Shown here: positions 30,336 through 41,085 of the stretch, piece by piece | How positions within the stretch are numbered: position 1 is the first letter of the stretch | Layout of the letters: the number at the start of each line of letters is the position of its first letter | NCBI GenBank assembly: GCA_009746045.1 | Contig: RPFO01000430.1 | Span: forward strand, 1-64,000 | Source: Mesostigma viride | Lineage: Eukaryota; Streptophyta; Mesostigmatophyceae; Mesostigmatales; Mesostigmataceae | Length of the DNA: 64,000 bases | Reading direction: 5' to 3' | The notes under the pieces: generated by a model | What the model was told of the DNA's origin: nothing | What the model saw: the letters and a program-made list of their open reading frames with translations, nothing else | Database searches by the model: none | Made by a program: the position numbers and the translations under genes

Positions 30336-33247
30336 GTGCCTCAAACCGCACGTTGCATTTAAATCTGGAGCCCAAAATTCACTGAAAACGTGTGCCAGCC
30401 GGTAGCAAACTGGGCCAAGCTGCCACGGAATGGTGGTACCGCCTGCCGTCCGGCACTTTGAAGCCCGCCGGTGCTATAATTCCTATCGTCCACGCATGTT
30501 TTCCCCTGCCTCAAACCGCACGTTGCATTTAAATCTGGAGCCCAAAATTCACTGAAAACGTGTGCCAGCCGGTAGCAAACTGGGCCAAGCTGCCACGGAA
30601 TGGTGGTACCGCCTGCCGTCCGGCACTTTGAAGCCCGCCGGTGCTATAATTCCTATCGTCCACGCATGTTTTCCCCTGCCTCAAACCGCACGTTGCATTT
30701 AAATCTGGAGCCCAAAATTCACTGAAAACGTGTGCCAGCCGGTAGCAAACTGGGCCAAGCTGCCACGGAATGGTGGTACCGCCTGCCGTCCGGCACTTTG
30801 AAGCCCGCCGGTGCTATAATTCCTATCGTCCACGCATGTTTTCCCCTGCCTCAAACCGCACGTTGCATTTAAATCTGGAGCCCAAAATTCACTGAAAACG
30901 TGTGCCAGCCGGTAGCAAACTGGGCCAAGCTGCCACGGAATGGTGGTACCGCCTGCCGTCCGGCACTTTGAAGCCCGCCGGTGCTATAATTCCTATCGTC
31001 CACGCATGTTTTCCCCTGCCTCAAACCGCACGTTGCATTTAAATCTGGAGCCCAAAATTCACTGAAAACGTGTGCCAGCCGGTAGCAAACTGGGCCAAGC
31101 TGCCACGGAATGGCGGTACCGCCTGCCGTCCGGCACTTTGAAGCCCGCCGGTGCTATAATTCCTATCGTCCACGCATGTTTTCCCCTGCCTCAAACCGCA
31201 CGTTGCATTTAAATCTGGAGCCCAAAATTCACTGAAAACGTGTGCCAGCCGGTAGCAAACTGGGCCAAGCTGCCACGGAATGGCGGTACCGCCTGCCGTC
31301 CGGCACTTTGAAGCCCGCCGGTGCTATAATTCCTATCGTCCACGCATGTTTTCCCCTGCCTCAAACCGCACGTTGCATTTAAATCTGGAGCCCAAAATTC
31401 ACTGAAAACGTGTGCCAGCCGGTAGCAAACTGGGCCAAGCTGCCACGGAATGGTGGTACCGCCTGCCGTCCGGCACTTTGAAGCCCGCCGGTGCTATAAT
31501 TCCTATCGTCCACGCATGTTTTCCCCTGCCTCAAACCGCACGTTGCATTTAAATCTGGAGCCCAAAATTCACTGAAAACGTGTGCCAGCCGGTAGCAAAC
31601 TGGGCCAAGCTGCCACGGAATGGTGGTACCGCCTGCCGTCCGGCACTTTGAAGCCCGCCGGTGCTATAATTCCTATCGTCCACGCATGTTTTCCCCTGCC
31701 TCAAACCGCACGTTGCATTTAAATCTGGAGCCCAAAATTCACTGAAAACGTGTGCCAGCCGGTAGCAAACTGGGCCAAGCTGCCACGGAATGGCGGTACC
31801 GCCTGCCGTCCGGCACTTTGAAGCCCGCCGGTGCTATAATTCCTATCGTCCACGCATGTTTTCCCCTGCCTCAAACCGCACGTTGCATTTAAATCTGGAG
31901 CCCAAAATTCACTGAAAACGTGTGCCAGCCGGTAGCAAACTGGGCCAAGCTGCCACGGAATGGCGGTACCGCCTGCCGTCCGGCACTTTGAAGCCCGCCG
32001 GTGCTATAATTCCTATCGTCCACGCATGTTTTCCCCTCAGCCTCAAACCGCACGTTGCATTTAAATCTGGAGCCCAAAATTCACTGAAAACGTGTGCCAG
32101 CCGGTAGCAAACTGGGCCAAGCTGCCACGGAATGGCGGTACCGCCTGCCGTCCGGCACTTTGAAGCCCGCCGGTGCTATAATTCCTATCGTCCACGCATG
32201 TTTTCCCCTGCCTCAAACCGCACGTTGCATTTAAATCTGGAGCCCAAAATTCACTGAAAACGTGTGCCAGCCGGTAGCAAACTGGGCCAAGCTGCCACGG
32301 AATGGCGGTACCGCCTGCCGTCCGGCACTTTGAAGCCCGCCGGTGCTATAATTCCTATCGTCCACGCATGTTTTCCCCTGCCTCAAACCGCACGTTGCAT
32401 TTAAATCTGGAGCCCAAAATTCACTGAAAACGTGTGCCAGCCGGTAGCAAACTGGGCCAAGCTGCCACGGAATGGTGGTACCGCCTGCCGTCCGGCACTT
32501 TGAAGCCCGCCGGTGCTATAATTCCTATCGTCCACGCATGTTTTCCCCTGCCTCAAACCGCACGTTGCATTTAAATCTGGAGCCCAAAATTCACTGAAAA
32601 CGTGTGCCAGCCGGTAGCAAACTGGGCCAAGCTGCCACGGAATGGTGGTACCGCCTGCCGTCCGGCACTTTGAAGCCCGCCGGTGCTATAATTCCTATCG
32701 TCCACGCATGTTTTCCCCTGCCTCAAACCGCACGTTGCATTTAAATCTGGAGCCCAAAATTCACTGAAAACGTGTGCCAGCCGGTAGCAAACTGGGCCAA
32801 GCTGCCACGGAATGGCGGTACCGCCTGCCGTCCGGCACTTTGAAGCCCGCCGGTGCTATAATTCCTATCGTCCACGCATGTTTTCCCCTGCCTCAAACCG
32901 CACGTTGCATTTAAATCTGGAGCCCAAAATTCACTGAAAACGTGTGCCAGCCGGTAGCAAACTGGGCCAAGCTGCCACGGAATGGCGGTACCGCCTGCCG
33001 TCCGGCACTTTGAAGCCCGCCGGTGCTATAATTCCTATCGTCCACGCATGTTTTCCCCTGCCTCAAACCGCACGTTGCATTTAAATCTGGAGCCCAAAAT
33101 TCACTGAAAACGTGTGCCAGCCGGTAGCAAACTGGGCCAAGCTGCCACGGAATGGCGGTACCGCCTGCCGTCCGGCACTTTGAAGCCCGCCGGTGCTATA
33201 ATTCCTATCGTCCACGCATGTTTTCCCCTGCCTCAAACCGCACGTTG
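30336..33247. repeat. 170-bp satellite array, about 17 units
   Basis: Seventeen highly similar units of 170 bp. The main variation is GGTGGTACC against GGCGGTACC, and there is one 2-bp insertion near 32038. It ends inside a unit (CCTCAAACCGCACGTTG), where RLE-LINE copy C begins. No ORF of interest; the tiny open frames repeat with the unit. Confidence 0.97.
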
Positions 33248-33264
33248 ATGGTGGCGGCCTATAT

Positions 33265-35245
33265 ATGGTGGCGGTCCCGCGGGCTTCCTCTACCGGGCCG
33301 TCGGGCTGGCGCTACGAGCACTTGGAGGTCCTGGTGGGGCATGGGGGCGAGGACATTCTCTTTGACACCCTCATTGACCTGGCGGCTGGTCGCGTTCCTC
33401 CCGCTGCGCGCGAGTGGTTAGCGGGCGCTCGCCTCCTCGCTCTGCTCAAGGGTGTCTTGCCCCCCCCCGAGGGCAAGGTGCGCCCGATCGCCTGCGGTGA
33501 GGTGCTCCGCAAGCTCGTGGGCAAAGTGATCTGCCGCCAAAAGGCGCCCGAGCTCCGTGCCTTTTTCTGCCCGCCCCTCGCAGCGGGTGAGACCTCGGTG
33601 GCGGCCCAGCTGGGGGTGACGACTCCAGGCGGGGCGGATATCCTCATCCATTCGGTGCAGGCCTACCTCGAGGCCCACCCCACCCACGCTGTCGTCAAGG
33701 TCGACTGCCACAACGCGTTCAACAGTCTGTCCCGCGCCAGCATGTTTGCGGCCGTCATGGAGTCCTTCGAGGACTTGTACGCTTGGACAGCCGTGTGCTA
33801 CGGCCAGCCCGGCCAACTGGTTCACATCATGGAGGACGGCACTCGCGGCGGCCTGCTGTCGCGGTCGGGCACCCAACAAGGGGACCCCCTGGGACCCCTG
33901 TACTTTGCCGCCCCCCTCCAGGGTTGCCTCCAAGCGGTCCATGCTGCCCACCCGGCGGTCGCTATTCAGGCCTACTTGGATGATATCTACCTTCTGGGCC
34001 CTGTGCCGGACACCACCGCGGCTCTGCTGGCACTGCAGACCGCGGTGGCCGACATCAACCTCCAGTTGACCCTTGCCAAGTGCGCGGTGTACTCGCCCCA
34101 AGGTGATTGCTCCGGCTTTCCGCCCCAGCTCTTGGGCCGGGACGAGCGCCTCCATGGGTTGGATGTCCTCGGCGTTCCGGTTGGCGACCCCGCGTTTGTC
34201 ATCGATGCTCTGCGGGCCGCCCTCGAGGCACGCACTGAGGTACTGCCCTTGATTGCGCGCCTTCATGACTCGCAGACCAAGGGTCTGCTTCTGTGGTTTT
34301 GCGCTCACCCTCGCGTCGTTCACTGGCTCAGGGGCGCTCTTCCGTCTCAGGTCCGGCTGGCCGCCGAGGGCCACGACGAACGCATCCAGTCGGCCTTGGC
34401 GCAGCTGGTCCCGGGCCCCGACCTCCCGCCACATGCTATTCGCATTGCCTCCCTGCCTGCACGGATGGGTGGCTGCGGTCTGACTCGTGCCGCCCGGCTG
34501 GCCCCAGCAGCATTTTTGGGCTCCGTCGCTCAGTCGTGGGCGGAAAGCTGCCGGCTCCTGCCCCTTTTGGCAACGGCAGCGCCTGACCTCCTGGACCCCA
34601 GCAGCCCTTTGCCCTTCGTCACCGCCATCCAGGAGGCCTATGCTGAGATCCAGCAGGCCTGTTCTCCCGTCCGTGCCGCTCAGGCGGTACAGCGCCACCT
34701 CCCTCGCGGCACTCCCTCGGTCGCCTCCGTTCAATCTCCCGCCGCATTCCCTGCTCGCGTCATCGATAAACACCAGAAAACCTACGCGGGTATTCTGCAC
34801 ACGGCTGATTGGATTGCTCTTTTCGCGGACCTCAACGCCCAGGGACGTGCGTGGCTGTTCTCGCTTTCCTTGCGGAGTGTGGGCTCGGCGTACCTTCGTG
34901 CTCTTCCCATGGCCCCCCCATTCGCCTTGGCTCCCAGCCACTACTCGGTGGCGCTCCGGCACCAGCTATTTGCCCCGCAGCCTCTTGTTCCGGCCGGGCG
35001 GCCTTGTGGTAGCTGTGGGCAGCCGCTGGATCCCACGGGGACTCACTACCTTGCCTGCATGGGGGGCCAACAGAATCAGAATTGGTATTTGTATTTGCAC
35101 ACTGTCCTCCTGACGGTGGTGCTCGCCATGATTCGGTCGGTTTTCCCCCACGCGAACATCCGGTCCGAGGATGCGGATGGCGCTGCCTTCTATTCCCCCA
35201 ACCACCGGCCTGACATCGTGGTGCTGGACTTTGAGGGGGTGGCCG
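33265..35245 (+). pseudogene. RLE-LINE RT and CCHC knuckle (copy C)
   Basis: Open for about 660 codons in one frame: ASSTGPSGWRYEHL, the nine-C run at 33469-33477, motif A (KVDCHNAF), motif B (GTQQGDPLGP), YLDD, the CCHC knuckle (CGSCG ... THYLAC) and the RPD of the nuclease. At 35235-35239 it has five G where A and B have six, so the frame shifts after VVLDFEG, before the nuclease DVSV. The true start is missing. Apart from these indels the protein matches A and B closely, with a few changes such as ACCCAACAAGG for ACCCAGCAAGG. Confidence 0.88.
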
Positions 35246-35624
35246 GCATCTGCTTATTGACGTTTCGGTGGCGCGGCCCTTGGCTCTTAGCCACGTGGCT
35301 GGGGCCTCCCTCACGGCAGGTTACACGGCGGACCGGGCGGAGCGGGCCAAGCTCCTGGCCTACGGCGACGTCGGGCACCATCGTGTGGTGCCCTTTGTCC
35401 TGGAGGAGTTTGGGGCCATGGGGCCCCTGACCTCCGCCTTCTTCAAGGAGTGTTGCCGGCTCCGGGAGGATCGGCTGGACCTGGAGGGCCAGCGGGCCCC
35501 ATGGTCGGCGCGGACCTGGACGTCATATTGGCGTCAGCGCTTGTCGGTGGCGCTGACTCGGGCCATGGCTGACATCATGCTCCGCCGTACGCGGGCTGAT
35601 TTTGCGGTGCAGCAGGGCTATTAG
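35240..35624 (+). pseudogene. RLE-LINE nuclease C-terminus (copy C)
   Basis: Continuation of the copy C protein in the next frame: LLIDVSVARPLALSHVAGA through the conserved C-terminus (VPFVLEEFGAMGPLTSAFFK, RAPWSARTWTSYWRQRLSVA), stop at 35622-35624. Required as the second half of the RLE fold. Confidence 0.85.
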
Positions 35625-35766
35625 GTTCCTCCCGTTAGGCGTTTCCATTGGTCTTATCGTAGTATAGAGCTTTGACATGGCTCTGTATATAGGTTTATAG
35701 CTGGGCGTTTGCTTTGGTTTGAGTGATTTCACTCTGCTGTAAGTAATTATATTTTTAATATATATA

Positions 35767-35992
35767 TGGTGGCGCTGACTCGGGCCATGGCGGACATCAT
35801 GCTCCGCCGTACGCGGGCTGATTTTGCGGTGCAGCAGGGCTATTAGGTTCCTCCCGTTAGGCGTTTCCATTGGTCTTATCGTACTTCGTAGTATAGAGCT
35901 TTGACATGGCTCTGTATATAGGTTTATAGCTGGGCGTTTGCTTTGGTTTGAGTGATTTCACTCTGCTATAAGTAATTATATTTTTAATATAT
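35767..35992 (+). mobile_element. RLE-type LINE, copy D, 3' end only
   Basis: Begins with TGGTGGCGCTGACTCGGGCC directly after the tail of copy C. It holds the last about 28 codons, the stop, the 3' UTR and its own tail (TTTTTAATATATAT, about 35980-35993). Only about 225 bp remain. Confidence 0.9.
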
Positions 35993-36565
35993 ATGGTGGA
36001 TGTCACTGCCAGCGGCCCCTCCTGCCCCATCTGCTTGGACCTGCCTCGCCCTGGTGACGGTCTCTGCCGCCTCCCTGCTTGCGGCCACGTCTTCCATCAA
36101 GCTTGCATCGCCACGAGCTTGCACACGACCTCCGCCACCTGCCCCCTTTGCCGGGCCGCGGTCCTTTCCCCCTTGCCTCCTGGCGTTCTCCCGCTGGGGC
36201 CCTCGCCCGTGTCCGTGCGCCGCCAGTCCCACGCGCCTGCCCCGACACCTGCCTCCCCTGTGCGTGGTCGTGGGTCGCGCGCCGGCTTGGCTGCCTCCTC
36301 CAGCGCCCCCCTCCCGGCCGTGGGGGCCGTCCCCGCGCCGGTCTTGTCCTCGGCTGCCACGAGCCCTGCTGACCGCCCGGCGGCCGGCCCCGCCCTGGGT
36401 TCCGCTGCAGCTGTAGTTCCTCTGGCTGAGGGTGCTCCCGACCCCTCCCCCTCTCGACCCGGGCCGGCCCAACCGGGTGGGCGCACCCCTCAGATGGCTT
36501 CCATTATTGCCAAGTCGATGGTCCCCTTGGTGACCCGTGTGGCGCGCGCCTGCCCAACCGGAATT
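35993..36565 (+). pseudogene. RING-H2 finger segment of LINE copy E
   Basis: Open plus-strand frame with a RING-H2 finger (CPIC ... ACGHVFHQAC ... CPLC) in the first 60 residues, then a Pro/Ala/Ser-rich linker. No PHD finger precedes it, since the copy is 5'-truncated there. The finger aligns with that of copies A and B (GDGLCRLPACGH is shared), so RING is an old part of this LINE lineage. The frame changes near 36555. Confidence 0.75.
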
Positions 36566-39158
36566 CGTTGCTGGTGCACATTCGGGCTTCCCACCCCCAC
36601 ATCACGGAGGCCGCCATGCGCGCCATGGACTGCTACCGCTGCCCGGCAGCCCATTGCCAGCGGATTTTTTCGATCCACGGGCGGTACCAGCATGAGCGGC
36701 AGTGCCGCCGCCAAACCCCCCAGAACGGCCTGCCCGGCGGCCCGGCGGCCGCACCGGCCTCCCGGTCCGGGGCGGCCCCTCGGTCGGCCCCTGCCCCTCC
36801 ACCGGCATCGCAGGGTACGAGCGATCCGGGGGACCTCTCGGCAGGCTGGGCATTCCTGGCCACGCTCCCTTTTGCCGCCTGTGCGCGCAACCCTTGCATG
36901 ACGCTCCCGGACGTCCCTCACCGCGCCCGGAGCTTGTTTACGCGCTGCGCCCTGCTTTCCCTGGCCCGGATGCATAGTCACCCTCTCGACGAACTCGGCC
37001 ACAAGCTGTTTCTCGTCACCCCCCGGCTCCTCTTAGCGCCGTTGGAGCGGGGCGTGCGTGGCGTACAGGGTGCGGTCATCGCTCGCTGCCGGCGGTTCCT
37101 CCTCGGGGATTGGGAAGGGCTGTGGGCGCTGCAGCCTCCGGCCTCCACCCGGGTGTCGGGGGCCGCCTCCTTTGCCCGGGTGGAAGCTGACGTCATGCGG
37201 TTGGTGAAGGTAGGTGAATTGAGCCGGGCCATGCAAAAGCTTGAACTGACCGCGTTGGCTCCCTCCACTCCCCCGACCCTGCAGGCTTTGCGCGACCTTC
37301 ACCCCGACGAACCGGCCTTTGCGGTGCCCGCCCCGGCCACCCCCCCGCCCCCGCCTATTGTCCTGGACCTGGACATCTTCACGGCTGTGCTGAAGGATCT
37401 GCCGAACGCCTCCTCCACCGGCCCCTCAGGCTGGCGCTACGAGCACCTCTCCGTGATGGCGGGCCATGGCGGGGCGACCGCACTCTTTGAGGCTGCCGCC
37501 GACTTGGCCGCGGGGTCCCTGGCCCCCGCGGCGCGCCCTTGGCTGGCTGGGGCACGCCTCATTGCCCTCCTGAAAGACGACGTCCCCCCGCCTGCTGGCC
37601 GCGTTCGTCCCATTGCTTGCGGCGAGGTCCTACGCAAGCTGGTGAGTAAGGTCATTTGTCGCCAAAAGGCCCCCGAGTTTCGCGCCTACTTCTGCCCCAA
37701 CCGGAGTGATACTGAGGAGTCCGTCGCGGCCCAGCTTGGCGTCGCCACCAAAGGGGGCAGCGACATCATCGTGCACACAGTTCAGGCCTACCTCGAGACG
37801 CATCCGACCCATGTGGCGCTGAAGGTGGATTGCCACAATGCGTTCAATGCTGTCACCAAGGCTAGCATCTTTGAGGCCGTCGGCGAGGCGTTCCCTGACC
37901 TTCTTGCGTGGACAGCAGCCTGCTACGGCGAACCCACTCAACTCTCCTTCCTCATGGAGGATGGGACGTTCGCCGACATCGCTTCCCGCACGGGAACCCA
38001 GCAAGGTGACCCCCTCGGCCCCTTTTACCTGTCTGCCCCGCTGCACAAGGCTCTCCAAGGTGTCCACGCTGCGCACCCGGATGTCGTGCTCCTCGCCTAC
38101 ATGGACGATATCCATGCCCTTGGCCCGGCCGACGCTGTGGTTGCCGCCCTGGCTGCCCTTGAAGTGGCCATGGCGGCCATCAACCTTCGGCTCACCCTCC
38201 CCAAGTGTGCAGTCTTTTCGCCCCAGGGGGACTGCTCTGGCTTCCCCGCGGCTATCCCGGGGGCATTGGCGCGGGCGCGTGGTTTCTCGTGCCTGGGCGT
38301 CCCTGTGGGTGACCCTGACTACGTCGAAGAGGAGCTCCGGGCCACCGTGGAACAGCGCACCCATGTCCTTGAGACTTGGGCGCGCCTCAAGGACCCCCAG
38401 ACCAAAGGGCTCCTCCTGTGGTTTTGCGCCCACCCGCGGGTGGTTCACTGGCTCCGTGGCGCTCCCCCCCACTTGGTGCGGCTTGCCGCGGAAGGCCATG
38501 ACGAGCGCATTCAGGCCGCCTTGCAGGTGCTCCTCCCCGGCCCTAGCCTGCCAGCTCACTCCATGCGCTTGGCCACCCTCCCCTGCCGCATGGGCGGGTG
38601 TGGGCTCACCCGCGCCGCCCGCCTCGCCCCCGCCGCCTTCCTTGGCTCTGTTGCTCAGGCCTGGGCGGAGATCCGCCGGTTGGTCCCCAGCGCCGTCAGC
38701 GCCATTCCCGACTTGGTCACCCCATCCCCCTTCCCCTTTGTGCAGGCTGTGCAGGATTCTTACCTCGGGATCCAGCAGGCTTGCGACCTCGTCCGCCCCG
38801 CTCAGGCCGTCCACCGTCGCCTGCCCCGGGGCACGCCCGGCGTGTCCACTGTCGTCAGTCCTAGTGTCTTCCCTGCCTGCGTTCATGAAAAACAACAAAA
38901 GACCTACGCGGGTATACTACACTGTGCCGACTGGATGGGTCTGCATGCGAGCTTGAACGATCAGGGGAAGGCTTGGCTTCACTCCGTTTCCCTTGAGGGG
39001 AGCGTGGGGTCCGCATTCCTGCGCGCCCTCCCCATGAGCCCTTTGTTCACACTGGTTCCGGCCCTTTACGCCATCGCTCTCCGCCACCAGCTCTTTGCCC
39101 CGCAACCTCTGATCACGGCGGGTGCGTCCTGCGGCAGCTGCGGGCTTGCTCTGGATAC
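36560..39158 (+). pseudogene. C2H2 and RT segment of LINE copy E
   Basis: About 865 codons open in one frame. C2H2-like fingers come first (LLVHIRASHPH, then CYRCPAAHCQRIFSIHGRY), then the linker (HRARSLFTRCALLSLARMH), the pre-RT motif ASSTGPSGWRYEHL, motif A (LKVDCHNAFN, Asp near 37828), motif B (GTQQGDPLGP, about 37995), the catalytic box AYMDDI (about 38096) and the thumb region. It reaches CGSCGLALDTT, the first half of the CCHC knuckle, where the insertion starts. All RT catalytic residues are present and the RT frame is unbroken over 2.5 kb, better preserved than in copies A-C. Confidence 0.88.
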
Positions 39159-39159
39159 T

Positions 39160-39955
39160 ACTCAGTACTCAATCAAGTTTCGTTTAAGTGGCCAGCCGGA
39201 GCGGCTGCTTAGGTTTTAGCGGACAAGTGTTCGAAGCGCGTCATTGGTGAATTACTAGGGAACTTGGGTTTCCCCGCGAAACTCCAACCGCACGTTCAGA
39301 TTTCCAAATCTCAAGTAAAGTTCGGCGCAACTTTCTGAACGGGGGCAGTTGACGAGCAGCATTCCTCCGGACGAATGAATTGCGTTCCATACTTGCGCAA
39401 AATTTTGAAAGGTAGCTTGCGTGCAGCCCTACTAAAATTTGCGCGCACGTTCAGATTTCCAAATCTCAAGTAAATTTCGGCGGAACATTCTGAACGGGGG
39501 TAGTTGGCGGGCAGCGTTCCTCCAGACGAATGAAATGCGTTCCATACTAGCGCAAAATTTTGAAAGGTAGCTTGCGTGCAGCCCTACTAAAATTTGCGCG
39601 AAGTGTGGGACTGAAAATTCGTAACGGAAACTGTTTGGTAGTTGCCGTCACTTCCTCTTGTGCAAACGTGTGGGAGTGAAAATTCGTAACGGAAACTTTT
39701 TGGTAGTTGCCGTCACTTCATTTTGCGCGAGTGTTGGGCTGAAAATTCGTAACGGAAACTTTTTGGTAGTTGGCGTCACTTCCTTTGGTTCGACTGAAAA
39801 TTCGCTGAAATTCGCTGAATTCGTACCGTAGCCTAATTTTTAGTACCTCGAAGTGACGGGGCACCTAAAAATTTGCCCACAAGTACACTTGGCAGCGCGC
39901 TCACTGGGAAAAATTGTACAGCCGCTCCGGCGGGCCACTTGAACGAATTGTAATC
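39160..39955. mobile_element. 0.8-kb non-autonomous insertion with terminal inverted repeats
   Basis: Interrupts the knuckle of copy E between LDTT and GTHY. Left end (39176-39207) and right end (39919-39953) form imperfect inverted repeats, clearest in AAGTGGCC-GCCGGAGCGGCTG, with one mismatch in 22 bp. Inside are a 155-bp tandem duplication (CACGTTCAGATTTCCAAATC at 39291 and 39446) and three copies of a unit of about 63 bp (GAAAATTCGTAACGGAAACT). No ORF, so MITE-like. A clear target-site duplication could not be identified. Confidence 0.75.
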
Positions 39956-40544
39956 GGGGACGCACTACATCGCGTGCATGGGTGGCCAGCAGAACCAGAA
40001 CTGGTTCCTCTATCTCCATACCGCTCTCCTCCGGGTGGTGTGTGCCATGGTTCGGTCGGTCTTTCCCCACTCCACCATTAAGTGCGAGGACGCGGATGGG
40101 GCCGCCCTCTACTCACCCAACCACCGCCCCGACATTACCGTGCTTGACTACGACGGGCAGGGTTGCCACCTGCTCATCGATGTCTCCGTGGCTCGGCCGC
40201 TTTCCGGTCGCCACATCCTCCGGGCGGCTGTGGATGCCGGCGCTGCTGCCGCTGTGGCTGAGCGCGACAAGTTTGCCTCCTACGGCAATGTGGGGCCCCA
40301 CCGGGTCATCCCCTTTGTCCTTGAGGAGTTCGGGGCCATGGGCCCCACGACAGCGGAGTTTTTCCACGAGTGCTGCCAGCGCCGTGAAGACCGCCTCGAC
40401 CTCGAGGGTCAGACCGCCCCGTGGTCGGCCCGCACGTGGTCCTCGTATTGGCGGCAGCGTCTGTCACTCGCCCTCACTCGCACCGTGGCTGATGTGTTAT
40501 TCCGCCGCACCCGGGCCGACTTTGTCGCGACCCACGCGGTCTAG
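39956..40544 (+). pseudogene. CCHC end and RLE nuclease of LINE copy E
   Basis: Resumes with THYIACMGGQQNQNW, giving the His and last Cys of the knuckle. It then has HRPDITVLD and LLIDVSVARPL (nuclease residues Asp 52 and Asp 68, counted from the Met at 39978), the GAMGP block and the conserved C-terminus, stop at 40542-40544. The nuclease core is intact; separation from the RT by the insertion disables the copy. Confidence 0.85.
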
Positions 40545-40650
40545 ATTCCTTCCAGGCCTGCATGGTGGGCCGGCAGCGCTGTTGCTGCGTGTAGTTTTGT
40601 GATGTATAGTTAGTTGTACCTTGTGCCGCTGGCGTGATCCTTGGATGTCT

Positions 40651-41085
40651 GTGTCAGATTACTATTAATTTCTTCAGGGTTATTCTCCCAGTCATCGGTT
40701 TTTTCCTTATGTTGCATGCCTATCTCACCTCCGTAATCTATCATTCTCAATGAATATATAGGACAGTCTGGTCATATTACTGAGATCTCTTGTTGAATGG
40801 GACTAAAGGTGCAATATCCGGTACGTCGATCATATATCAAGCACCATATATCGGACCTATATATGTACACGAATAAGCTGCTGCATGCGCACGATCAAAC
40901 GGAGTTAATTAATTAGCTTTTCAATTTACAATTATCTAATATAATATATATTATATTAGTATATAGCTAGTAGCTATATGTAGGGTTGAATTAGTTGCAG
41001 GTCGACTTAACGTAGTTTGCTGTCATATAATATATGCATTAATTAATTAATTAATTAATTAATTAATTAATTAATTAATTAATTA
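40651..41085. other. AT-rich sequence and (TTAA)n tail
   Basis: No gene. Ends in about 45 bp of AATT repeats (41038-41085), which are the tail of the minus-strand half-LINE. Confidence 0.6.

Larger units (their letters stand above)
33248..35766 (+). mobile_element. RLE-type LINE, copy C, 5'-truncated
   Basis: Plus-strand copy of the A/B family. It begins after a short TATATATGGTGGCG at 33261-33274, within the pre-RT motif, and runs through the full 3' UTR to the tail TTTTTAATATATATA at 35752-35766. The 12 bp ATGGTGGCGGCC at 33248-33259 form a small extra fragment at the satellite edge. It reads through the C run that breaks A and B, but has its own one-base loss further on. Confidence 0.92.
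35993..40650 (+). mobile_element. RLE-type LINE, second family (copy E), 5'-truncated and interrupted
   Basis: Starts directly after the tail of copy D (TATATATGGTGGATGTCACT) and encodes RING-H2, C2H2, RT, CCHC and RLE, related to but clearly diverged from copies A-D. An insertion of about 0.8 kb splits the CCHC knuckle (39160-39955). The 3' end is not sharply defined: a 3' UTR runs from 40545 to roughly 40650. Confidence 0.85.

Noticed and set aside
30336-33247. CRISPR-like array
   Set aside because: Units are 170 bp and contiguous, without short repeats and unique spacers; this is a satellite in a eukaryotic setting.
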